Below are positions 1-5,260 of a stretch of 5,260 nucleotides of DNA, piece after piece. Every line of letters begins with the position of its first letter. Within the stretch, counting starts at the first letter, position 1. A model generated the notes under the pieces. The model was not told the origin of the DNA and ran no database searches. It saw nothing but the letters and a program-made list of their open reading frames with translations. Made by a program: the position numbers and the translations under genes. The DNA comes from an uncultured bacterium (GTDB lineage Bacteria > Armatimonadota > Zipacnadia > Zipacnadales > Zipacnadaceae), in contig CALFVE010000146.1 in NCBI GenBank assembly GCA_937928475.1, forward strand, positions 1-5,260, in the 5' to 3' direction.

Positions 1-1404
1 GGTGTTCAGCCGGTCCAGCATCGGCGTCAGTTGGGCGATCGTCTTCTGAATACCCGGCGCGTGAAAGTAAGAACTGCCTACGTTGCACCAGTACGACTGA
101 ATCCCTCGGGAGAGGGTGAGCGCGGCGTTGCGCAGCAGACCGGCTTCCACTTCCTTGTCGGTACGGAAGGCGCCCTGTTCCTGCCTCCCCTGGCCGACGT
201 AGTTGCGGGCGTCGTTCTCGATGATCATCGGCTTGCCGCGCAAGACTAGCGAGTCGGAGACCCCCTCCGCCTCGTAGGCAAAGCCCAGCGAGCGCGCGTG
301 ATAGTCGGCGGGCGTGAAGATGAGGTCGAGATCCGGATCGTCCAGCATCTCGGCCGTGTCATAGGACCCCGACAGCAGCAGGATGTTGGGGAAGGACTGC
401 CCGTCGCCCAGCCCGTCGAATGCAGAGAGAATCTGCCAGCCCATCAGCGGCTGCTTGGTGATATCCAGGCCCACCAGGCGCTGCCGGCCGAATTCCGCGC
501 AGGTCTGCTTGATAGTGCGCACGATGGTGCGCTGCTTGCGCAAGAAGACCTCGCGCATGAAGCGGCAGTAGTCATGCTCCTTCCGGGCGATATCGGTCTC
601 AATCCAGTGGAAGAGGCCGGGGCGCTCCAGGCGCACATTGGCCGGCAAGGACGATACGGGCAGAGGTTCGCCTTTGAGGGTGGGAGTTGCCGTCGCCTTC
701 TTCTCCAGCCATTCGCGGTCGCGCGGCACGCGCACGGTCTCGAACGTCACTTGGGGGTCGCCCCAGGCTTCCTGCAACTCCTGCTCGCTAGCATATCGCT
801 GCCGCACCCAGGCGCGGAAAGCCGCCTCACTCGCCGGGGAGCAGTCGAACATCTTGCCGGAGATGGTGAGCATGGTGCAGCCTTCGCCGTGAGAGGCTTC
901 GAGATACCCTACGATCCGCTCGCCCCACGGTTGCGACTCGCAGTAGCGCACCAGCCGCTGCAGGTACTCGGTCATATCCGCAAGGTACTTCTCCGAGGCC
1001 CAGCAGGCGTTGGGGTAACTCTTGCCGTCTTCGTCTGTCTGCTGGTCGTTTGGGTGGAGTTCAAACCAGTTGCGCGGCGGCGTGCAAGTGGGGCGCAGGA
1101 CGAAGAGGGCCTCGGGCTGCAGCGAAAGCACGACCTCGACCTGTTCGTTGAGGCGCAGACGCGCGCGGCTGCTTTCCTGGGGCCGATGCTCTGGCGGGAT
1201 GCCCCAGAACTCCTGGTCCTCCTCCGGATGGGTGCGCAGGTAGAAGACCTTGACCCCGCTGTCCACAAACTCCTTGACACGATCTTCCCAGTCGCCCCAG
1301 ATGATATAGTCGCAGTAGGCAGCCTGAGAGACCGGCTCGCCATTGTGGAGCAGGACGGGACGCCCGGCATAGAAGCGGATCAGTTGCGGACTGGCGCTCT
1401 GCAT
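1..1404 (-). CDS. GH42-like (clan GH-A) glycoside hydrolase, partial, C-terminus beyond the left edge
   Basis: The reading frame opens at ATG 1404 and stays open for 468 codons to the window edge, so the 3' end is missing. No signal peptide is evident; the start (MQSASPQLIRFYAGRPVLL) looks cytoplasmic. Seen: an N-terminal FVDSGVKVFYLRTHP segment (about residues 57-71) like the first barrel strands of beta-galactosidase-like proteins; VGYLEASHGEG (165-175), where E174 is the candidate acid/base; an FRAWVRQRYAS...LQEAWG segment (about 195-207) typical of GH42-like proteins; DPDLDLIFTPADYHARSLG (356-374); and RGKPMIIENDARNYV (389-403), where E396 is the candidate nucleophile. The region after about residue 428 (LSRGIQSYWCNVGSSYF) matches the usual end of the barrel. 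Family members act on beta-galactosides or other glycosides; the substrate here cannot be inferred. It starts 3 bases after the mvhD stop, with AAGGAG upstream, so it is probably co-transcribed. The two catalytic assignments are inferred by motif only. Confidence 0.85.
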   Translation of the reverse strand, partial: MQSASPQLIRFYAGRPVLLHNGEPVSQAAYCDYIIWGDWEDRVKEFVDSGVKVFYLRTHPEEDQEFWGIPPEHRPQESSRARLRLNEQVEVVLSLQPEALFVLRPTCTPPRNWFELHPNDQQTDEDGKSYPNACWASEKYLADMTEYLQRLVRYCESQPWGERIVGYLEASHGEGCTMLTISGKMFDCSPASEAAFRAWVRQRYASEQELQEAWGDPQVTFETVRVPRDREWLEKKATATPTLKGEPLPVSSLPANVRLERPGLFHWIETDIARKEHDYCRFMREVFLRKQRTIVRTIKQTCAEFGRQRLVGLDITKQPLMGWQILSAFDGLGDGQSFPNILLLSGSYDTAEMLDDPDLDLIFTPADYHARSLGFAYEAEGVSDSLVLRGKPMIIENDARNYVGQGRQEQGAFRTDKEVEAGLLRNAALTLSRGIQSYWCNVGSSYFHAPGIQKTIAQLTPMLDRLNT

Positions 1405-1407
1405 CGG

Positions 1408-2028
1408 TCAGACTTCTCCTTCGCCTGCGGCCTCATCTGGGTCCGCCGTGGCCGGTTGCACCTCGGCGGTTGCCTCCACGACCGGTGCCGAGGGTGGAGC
1501 AATGTGCTGGCACACGGGCTCCTCCGCCTCCAGTGACTCCAGCGCCTGGATCAGGTCATCAAGCAGCAGGAACTTCTCGCGCAGTTCTGGCTTATACGGC
1601 CCCAGGGGTGTGACTTTCTGGGTGATCTCGTCAATCAGGTGGGCGAACTCCGGCCCCTCGGCCGCGGAGACCCAACGGAACCAGAAGCGCTCCGGCGGGA
1701 CGCCGGCGAAGGCCAGGAGTTCCTTGAGCATGGTCATCCGCCGGCGAGCGTAGTAGTTCCCCTCGGCGTAGTGGCAGTCGCCGATGTGGCAGCCGGCCAC
1801 CAGGACCGCATCCGCCCCGCGCTCGAAAGCGCGCAGGACGTAGAGCGGGTCAATCCGACCCGAGCAGGGCACCCGCACGATCCGCACGGTGGCGGGGTAG
1901 CGCAGACGCGAGGACCCCGCTAGGTCGGCCCCGGCGTAGGAGCACCAGTTGCAGAGCAGGGCCACGATGCGCGGCTGCCAGAGGGAGGGTTCGTGCGTGG
2001 TCGGCTGGTCAGTTGCCTCAGTTGCCAT
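1408..2028 (-). CDS. mvhD: MvhD-like [2Fe-2S] electron-transfer subunit with acidic C-terminal extension
   Basis: A 206-residue protein of the hydrogenase iron-sulfur subunit (MvhD/FlpD) family, which in methanogens carries electrons from the [NiFe] hydrogenase or formate dehydrogenase to the HdrA flavin. Seen: LLCNWCSYAGADLAGSSR (C26, C29), VPCSGRID (C55), VAGCHIGDCHY (C80, C85), then WVSAAEGPEFAHLIDE (119-134) and LGP (142-144). All five conserved cysteines are present. The family core normally ends near LGP at about 140 residues; here about 60 more residues follow, rich in Glu, Ala and Pro and probably disordered. ATG 2028 is chosen because GAGGT sits 8 bases upstream. An in-frame ATG at 2064, overlapping the toxin stop, would add 12 residues but has a poor ribosome site. 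No transmembrane segment; cytoplasmic. It pairs functionally with hdrA upstream, from which it is separated by a toxin-antitoxin module. Confidence 0.93.
   Translation of the reverse strand: MATEATDQPTTHEPSLWQPRIVALLCNWCSYAGADLAGSSRLRYPATVRIVRVPCSGRIDPLYVLRAFERGADAVLVAGCHIGDCHYAEGNYYARRRMTMLKELLAFAGVPPERFWFRWVSAAEGPEFAHLIDEITQKVTPLGPYKPELREKFLLLDDLIQALESLEAEEPVCQHIAPPSAPVVEATAEVQPATADPDEAAGEGEV
1416..1421 (-). promoter_or_regulatory. Shine-Dalgarno for the GH42-like gene
   Basis: AAGGAG lies 11 bases before ATG 1404, inside the last codons of the mvhD-like gene. The spacing is slightly long. It supports the 1404 start and translation immediately after mvhD termination. Confidence 0.5.
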
Positions 2029-2035
2029 GTGAGTT

Positions 2036-2040
2036 ACCTC
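2036..2040 (-). promoter_or_regulatory. Shine-Dalgarno for mvhD
   Basis: GAGGT ends 7 bases before ATG 2028, in the 32-base gap after the toxin reading frame. It decides between ATG 2028 and the upstream in-frame ATG 2064. Confidence 0.6.
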
Positions 2041-2060
2041 GGCCGGGTGTGGCGGCGCGC

Positions 2061-2324
2061 TCATCGCTCGTAGAAGCTCTCGCGGGGTCCGATGCGGACT
2101 ACATCCACGACACGCGTCTCGTCCTGCACGATGTACATCACTCGTTAGTTTCCGACGCGAAGGCGCCGGCGGCCTGCAAGTTTGCCGTGCAGGGTCTTCG
2201 TGTTGGGGCCACCGGGGTCCCGGCCCAAGTCGGCCAGGCGCTCGACAATGCGCCGGCCCACCTCCTCGGGAAGCGCAGCCAAGTCCTTGCGAGCCGTCGC
2301 GCGCAAGACCACCGTGTAGCTCAC
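2061..2324 (-). pseudogene. RelE/ParE-superfamily toxin, interrupted by an in-frame TAA
   Basis: Starting at GTG 2324, which overlaps the antitoxin stop (TTGTGA), the frame reads VSYTVVLRATARKDLAALP, then helices to about residue 38, then KTLHGKLAGRRRLRVGN (43-59). It then meets TAA at 2145-2147 (codon 60). After the TAA the same frame continues RVMYIVQDETRVVDVVRIG and PRESFYER to a TGA at 2061-2063. The uninterrupted frame would be 87 codons, the normal length for this superfamily. The expected block is RVG(D/N)YRV(I/M)Y, so the TAA replaces a Tyr codon by a single base change. Toxins of this family are ribosome-dependent mRNA nucleases (RelE) or gyrase poisons (ParE). The truncated 59-residue product would lack the last two strands and the terminal R...Y residues, so it is probably inactive. 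Alternatives are a sequencing error, or reinitiation at ATG 2136-2138 to give a separate C-terminal piece. The superfamily call is firm; the RelE versus ParE assignment is not. Confidence 0.85.
2145..2147 (-). other. Premature TAA stop inside the toxin frame
   Basis: The minus-strand codon TAA replaces the expected Tyr codon (TAC or TAT) between LRVGN and RVMYIV. Homologous sequence resumes in the same frame directly after it, so this is a point substitution and not an indel. Confidence 0.85.
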
Positions 2325-2620
2325 AAGCCGAGTTCCCTTCGCACCTGCTCAAGAGGAATCCGCTCTTGGTTGTTGGGATCTGCAGCGGCCTCTTCTAGTG
2401 CCTTCAGTAGAGCTTGATCCTCACCTTCCTGCTCCGCCCAGCGGCGCAGGAGCCGACGGGAGAAGCGCCACTTGCCTGCAATCTTGGTCCCCGGAATGCG
2501 ACCCCGGCGCGCCTCGGCGACGAGCGTTGCCCGACTGATGCGCAGGTATTCGGCAGCTTCCTCGGGAGTCAGGAAGTCAGGCATGCGCGCTTTCTTCGGG
2601 TTCTGTTCAGCTACACGCAT
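2321..2620 (-). CDS. Excisionase-type (MerR-like) HTH antitoxin
   Basis: A 99-residue protein. Residues 16-62 (FLTPEEAAEYLRISRATLV, then RRGRIPGTKIAGKWRFSR) form the winged-helix HTH_17 domain seen in excisionases and in some antitoxins. The C-terminal tail, IPLEQVRRELGL (88-99), resembles the toxin-wrapping tail of RelB/Phd-type antitoxins. The next gene is a RelE/ParE-type toxin overlapping its stop codon, so the role inferred is toxin neutraliser and autorepressor of the module. ATG 2620 is chosen: it lies in the hdrA 3' end (10-base overlap) behind a strong GGAGGTGG. An upstream extension would only read hdrA out of frame, and the internal ATG 2584 lacks a comparable ribosome site. Co-expression with hdrA is implied, so the module may depend on the hdrA transcript as well as on any promoter of its own; none is obvious. 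Confidence 0.85.
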   Translation of the reverse strand: MRVAEQNPKKARMPDFLTPEEAAEYLRISRATLVAEARRGRIPGTKIAGKWRFSRRLLRRWAEQEGEDQALLKALEEAAADPNNQERIPLEQVRRELGL

Positions 2621-4608
2621 AAAGCATCCACCTCCGCCAATATCTGCTCGTCGGTGAAGCCGCGCAGGCTGGGGCAGCCCGCCGCACAGGCTACCGCGCA
2701 GGTGCCGCAGCCTTTGCACAGGCCCTCGTTGACGCGGGCGATCGTGCGCTTCTCGTGGGTGCGCGGGTCCTCCACCTCGACCTCTTCAATGGCCTTGAAG
2801 GGACAGACGCGGAGGCAGGTCAGGCAACCTGTGCACAGGCTCTCGTCAATCACCGACACCGTGGGCACCGAGAGCAGGTGATCCTTGCTGAGCAGGTCCA
2901 CCACCTTGGCCGCCGCCGCGCCGCCCGAGGCCACCGAGTCGGGAATGTCCCGCGGGAAGATGCAGCCTCCGGCCAGGAAGATGCCGTCGGTGAGCGTCTC
3001 CGCCGGGCGCAGTTTAGGGTGGGCCTCGGTTATCCAGCCGTACTTGTCGGTCTGGATGGACAGTTGCCGCGCTAACTCTTGCACGTCCGCACACGGCAAC
3101 AGCGGGGTGGCCATGATCACCAGGTCCGCCGGGATCTCCACCTGCCGCCCCAGCAACGTATCCGCCCCCCGCACCAGCAGGTGATCGTCCTCAGGGATGA
3201 TCTCGGAGACGCGGCCGCGAATATAGTTGGCCTGGAACTCATCCTGCACCCGGCTGATGAACTCCTCGTACCCTTTGCCGGCGGCGCGAATGTCAATGTA
3301 GAAGATGTAGATCTGCGCGTTGGGGAGTTTCTCCTTGAGCAGTAGCGCCTGCTTGGCGGTGTACATGCAGCAGACCTTGGAGCAGTAGGGAACGCCCTTC
3401 TCCTCGTCGCGCGAGCCGCAGCACTGGATGAAGACGACCGACTTGGGCTCCTCGCCATGCTCGGTCTTGGGGTCCCAGGTGGAGGGCCGGACGATGTGTC
3501 CGCCGGTGGGTCCGGAGACGTTGACCATGCGCTCAAACTGAATGCCGGTGATGAGGTCCGGGTGCTGGCCGTAGAGGTATTCGCCGTACAGTCGGCCCGG
3601 CTCGACCTCGAAGCCGGTGGCGACCACGATGGCGCCGACCTCCACCGTCTCTAGTTTGTCCTCGGCGGTGTAGTCAATGCACTGCTTGGGGCAGGCTTTG
3701 GCGCAGGCCCCACAGCGGCCTTTGGTCAAGTAGAGGCAGTGCTCCTTGTCTATGACCGGGACGTTGGGGATCGCCTGCGGGAAGGGGGTATAGATGGCGG
3801 TGCGGGGCCCCAGTTCGGCGTTGAACTCCGAGGGGACATTCTTCACCGGACACTTCGCCCAGCACTCCCCGCAGCCCACGCAGGCCTCCTCATCCACGTA
3901 CCGCGCCTTGCGGCGAATCGTCGCCTTAAAGTTGCCTACAAATCCCTCCACCTTCTCCACCTCCGACCAGGTCCACAGGGTGATGTTCGGATTGGAGGCG
4001 ACCTCCACCATCTTGGGGGTCAGGATGCACGCGGCGCAGTCGAGGGTCGGAAAGGTCTTGTCGAACTGGGCCATGCGCCCGCCAATGGAAGGCGATTTCT
4101 CCACCAAAATGACTTCAATCCCTGCGTCGGCGATGTCCAGGGCGGCCTGGATGCCGGCGATGCCGCCCCCGATGACCAGGGCCCGCTTGGTGATGGGCAG
4201 TTCCTTGCGATACAGAGGAACGTTCCGCTGCACCTTGGCTACCGCGCTGCGCACCAGGTCAATGGCCTTTTGGGTGGCCTCCTCCCGATCGCTGTGCACC
4301 CAGGAGGCCTGCTCGCGGATGTTGGCCATCTCCACCAGGTAGGGATTAAGGCCCGCGCCCTCCACGCAACGCTGGAAGGTGGGCTCATGCAGGCGCGGGC
4401 TGCAGGAGGCCACCACCACGGAGTCTAGGCGGTACTCGCGGATGGCCTCCTGGATCTGCTCCTGCCCCGGGGCGGAGCAGGTGTAGGTGTAGTCGGTAGC
4501 GTAGACGACGCCGGGGAGTTTGCGGGCCTCCTCAGCGACGCGCTTCACGTCCACCGTCTTGGCGATATTGGTTCCGCAGTGACAAACGAATACGCCGGTT
4601 CTGGCCAT
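2611..4608 (-). CDS. hdrA: HdrA-type heterodisulfide reductase subunit A (FAD, multiple [4Fe-4S])
   Basis: At 665 residues this is full length for HdrA, the flavoprotein that bifurcates or confurcates electrons between ferredoxin, a disulfide or other high-potential acceptor, and a hydrogenase or dehydrogenase, usually through MvhD. Seen in order: an N-terminal HdrA domain with C9, C11, C44 and C69; an FAD Rossmann motif GGGIAG (147-152) with E170 at the end of strand 2; FPTLDCAACILTPKM (186-200); an inserted ferredoxin segment with C243/C246/C249/C253 and C291/C299/C302/C306; ATGF (330-333); the HdrA signature FIQCCGSRDE (393-402) and YCSKVCCMY (408-416); FLAGG near 550; and a C-terminal ferredoxin domain with C592/C595/C598/C602 and C631/C634/C637/C641. 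No transmembrane segment; cytoplasmic. ATG 4608 has AGGA 8 bases upstream and lies 23 bases after the GIY-YIG gene. In the last cluster, a spacer AAG and an extra Cys (C645) separate C641 from the usual Pro. No hdrB or hdrC is in view. Confidence 0.96.
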   Translation of the reverse strand: MARTGVFVCHCGTNIAKTVDVKRVAEEARKLPGVVYATDYTYTCSAPGQEQIQEAIREYRLDSVVVASCSPRLHEPTFQRCVEGAGLNPYLVEMANIREQASWVHSDREEATQKAIDLVRSAVAKVQRNVPLYRKELPITKRALVIGGGIAGIQAALDIADAGIEVILVEKSPSIGGRMAQFDKTFPTLDCAACILTPKMVEVASNPNITLWTWSEVEKVEGFVGNFKATIRRKARYVDEEACVGCGECWAKCPVKNVPSEFNAELGPRTAIYTPFPQAIPNVPVIDKEHCLYLTKGRCGACAKACPKQCIDYTAEDKLETVEVGAIVVATGFEVEPGRLYGEYLYGQHPDLITGIQFERMVNVSGPTGGHIVRPSTWDPKTEHGEEPKSVVFIQCCGSRDEEKGVPYCSKVCCMYTAKQALLLKEKLPNAQIYIFYIDIRAAGKGYEEFISRVQDEFQANYIRGRVSEIIPEDDHLLVRGADTLLGRQVEIPADLVIMATPLLPCADVQELARQLSIQTDKYGWITEAHPKLRPAETLTDGIFLAGGCIFPRDIPDSVASGGAAAAKVVDLLSKDHLLSVPTVSVIDESLCTGCLTCLRVCPFKAIEEVEVEDPRTHEKRTIARVNEGLCKGCGTCAVACAAGCPSLRGFTDEQILAEVDALCV
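2628..2635 (-). promoter_or_regulatory. Strong Shine-Dalgarno for the antitoxin, inside hdrA
   Basis: GGAGGTGG lies 7 bases before ATG 2620 and within the hdrA codons for the residues just before its C-terminus. It fixes the antitoxin start and indicates translational coupling with hdrA. Confidence 0.75.
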
Positions 4609-4616
4609 AATTGTGT

Positions 4617-4620
4617 TCCT
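4617..4620 (-). promoter_or_regulatory. Shine-Dalgarno for hdrA
   Basis: AGGA lies 8 bases before ATG 4608, in the 23-base gap after the GIY-YIG gene. No terminator or separate promoter fits in that gap, so read-through from upstream is likely. Confidence 0.55.
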
Positions 4621-4631
4621 GCAGGTGCTGC

Positions 4632-5000
4632 CTAATCAGAGAAGACGGGACGGGTTACGGACAGGAGAAAATGCTCCGCCCAGCGCATGTCTATTCCATG
4701 CTCGTCAAGTTGCCACTGCGGGAGACACCGAACCTCGCAGTTCTGCCGAATCCAAGTTTTGGCTTCGTCGAGCCCCCGGCACCTTCCCGCTCGTACGAGT
4801 TGAGCAGGCAAGTTGCCCGACTGACTGCCCATGAGGTGATTCCTGTACACTCGGTCGGACAGGCTCTGCCGACCCGTCTTTCCAGCCCGGAGGGCTTCCC
4901 CATTGAGCGAACTGATGAGGTAAAGGCCGGGAGTGCGTGGGAGGCTAGACGGAGTCATGTCCTTGAACACGATGGCTGGGCTCCCCAGGATCTGCTTCAC
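4632..5000 (-). CDS. GIY-YIG-like nuclease domain protein
   Basis: A small protein of about 122 residues from GTG 5000. Seen: LPRTPGLYLIS (the GIY half, as GLY), ALRAGKTGRQSLSDRVYRNH (the YIG half, here RAG; the Arg of SDR is the candidate catalytic Arg), a middle part ending in AKTWIRQNCEVR, and RWAEHFLLSVTRPVFSD at the C-terminus, where the Glu is the usual metal-binding residue. This matches stand-alone GIY-YIG family proteins; the DNA target and role are unknown. The start is uncertain. GTG 5000 has AGGAGG 11 bases upstream and keeps the ILGSPAIVFKD segment that precedes the domain in relatives. ATG 4958 would trim this, and the frame stays open upstream to a TTG at 5096, a stretch that overlaps the toxin remnant and is probably not coding in this frame. 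Replacement of the YIG tyrosine by Arg may lower activity or be a subfamily trait. Confidence 0.72.
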   Translation of the reverse strand: MKQILGSPAIVFKDMTPSSLPRTPGLYLISSLNGEALRAGKTGRQSLSDRVYRNHLMGSQSGNLPAQLVRAGRCRGLDEAKTWIRQNCEVRCLPQWQLDEHGIDMRWAEHFLLSVTRPVFSD

Positions 5001-5044
5001 AACCCAGACCCCCTCCTCAACACGGTTGGCGATGTCCTGGTCGG

Positions 5045-5260
5045 TTATCTCCGCATCTCCTGCGCGGCGTCGTCCACAACGTAGGCAACGCGGCAATCCC
5101 CGACTCGCGCCTGAGAATCCCTCGCAGTTCGCCGGTGAGCCGGTTGGACGCTGCCGGTCTTGGGTCCTCCGCGAGCGCCTCTACCCTCCTCACGAGGTCA
5201 GCTCGGGTGTCCGGCGGGAGGTCACCCAGTTCCCGACTGGCAGCCTCGTCGCAGACGATG
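5045..5260 (-). pseudogene. Decayed RelE/ParE-superfamily toxin, frameshifted, partial at the right edge
   Basis: From the window edge one minus-strand frame reads IVCDEAASRELGDLPPDTRA, a helical segment with LAEDPRPAASNRLTGELRG, then ILRR (to about 5107). The homology continues one frame over as RVGDCRVAYVVDDAAQEMRR, ending at TAA 5045-5047. Joined, this gives the family pattern A..EL..LP...R......LA.DPRP....LTG.L.G..R.RVGDYRV.Y.VDD. One base appears to be missing near 5105-5112. The usual Tyr of the RVGDYRV block is Cys, and the last strand with the terminal R...Y is absent. The N-terminus lies beyond the window. The fragment is therefore probably non-functional, unless the missing base is a sequencing error; even then the C-terminus is short. 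Any antitoxin partner would lie further right. Confidence 0.7.

Noticed and set aside
298..1536. 412-codon open frame on the plus strand
   Set aside because: It is antisense in codon register to the GH42-like gene, crosses into the mvhD end, and its translation has no recognisable domain. The minus frame has clear family motifs.
2145..2147. TAA read as a sense codon (recoding to Tyr or another residue)
   Set aside because: Nothing around it supports a recoding element, and a single substitution or error is simpler. The only other TAA seen in a supported frame ends another decayed toxin; the intact genes end in TGA or TAG, so reassignment cannot be tested here.
1408..2352. Longer MvhD frame starting at 2352
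   Set aside because: The extra N-terminus reads the toxin gene out of frame and has no MvhD homology; ATG 2028 has a good ribosome site.
2321..2719. Longer antitoxin frame starting at 2719
   Set aside because: The first 33 residues are an out-of-frame reading of the HdrA ferredoxin region; the strong Shine-Dalgarno and ATG 2620 explain the real start.
3739..4428. 229-codon plus-strand frame opposite hdrA
   Set aside because: Shadow of the hdrA codon usage; rich in Gly, His, Leu and Ala with no domain and no ribosome site that supports it.
4618..4625. CCTGCAGG palindrome between the GIY-YIG gene and hdrA
   Set aside because: Eight bases only, with no repeat or hairpin loop; it overlaps the hdrA ribosome site and is most simply chance.
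4611..5084. 157-codon plus-strand frame opposite the GIY-YIG gene
   Set aside because: The minus strand carries the recognisable GLY, SDR and AEHF motifs; the plus-strand product matches nothing recognisable.

Overview
The window is a high-GC stretch of bacterial (or possibly archaeal) genomic DNA in which every supported gene lies on the minus strand, so it reads right to left as one dense gene string. Gaps are -10 to about 32 bases and no terminator is visible. The HdrA/MvhD pair suggests an anaerobe that uses flavin-based electron bifurcation or confurcation. The partial glycoside hydrolase belongs to a type common in uncultured polysaccharide-degrading bacteria. Neither observation fixes the phylum.

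Layout in transcription order: (1) at the right edge, a decayed RelE/ParE-type toxin (about 5045-5260) that needs a one-base shift to read through and lacks its C-terminal end; (2) a GIY-YIG-like nuclease domain protein (4632 to about 5000); (3) full-length hdrA (2611-4608), a flavoprotein with several iron-sulfur clusters; (4) an excisionase-type helix-turn-helix antitoxin (2321-2620), whose start lies inside the hdrA 3' end; (5) its RelE/ParE-type toxin partner (2061-2324), which overlaps the antitoxin stop but carries an in-frame TAA where the family normally has a tyrosine; (6) an mvhD-like [2Fe-2S] protein (1408-2028) with an unusual acidic tail; (7) starting 3 bases after mvhD, a GH42-like clan GH-A glycosidase (1-1404) that is open at the left edge. 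The last gene is easy to miss because it has no stop codon in the window and lies under a long antisense open frame.

HdrA and MvhD form a coherent electron-transfer module: MvhD normally passes electrons from a partner dehydrogenase or hydrogenase to the HdrA flavin. No HdrB, HdrC, hydrogenase or formate dehydrogenase gene is in view, so the electron donor and acceptor are unknown. The most notable feature is a toxin-antitoxin module lodged exactly between hdrA and mvhD, coupled to hdrA by overlap and Shine-Dalgarno placement. Its toxin appears to be inactivated, and a second broken toxin of the same superfamily lies on the other side of hdrA.
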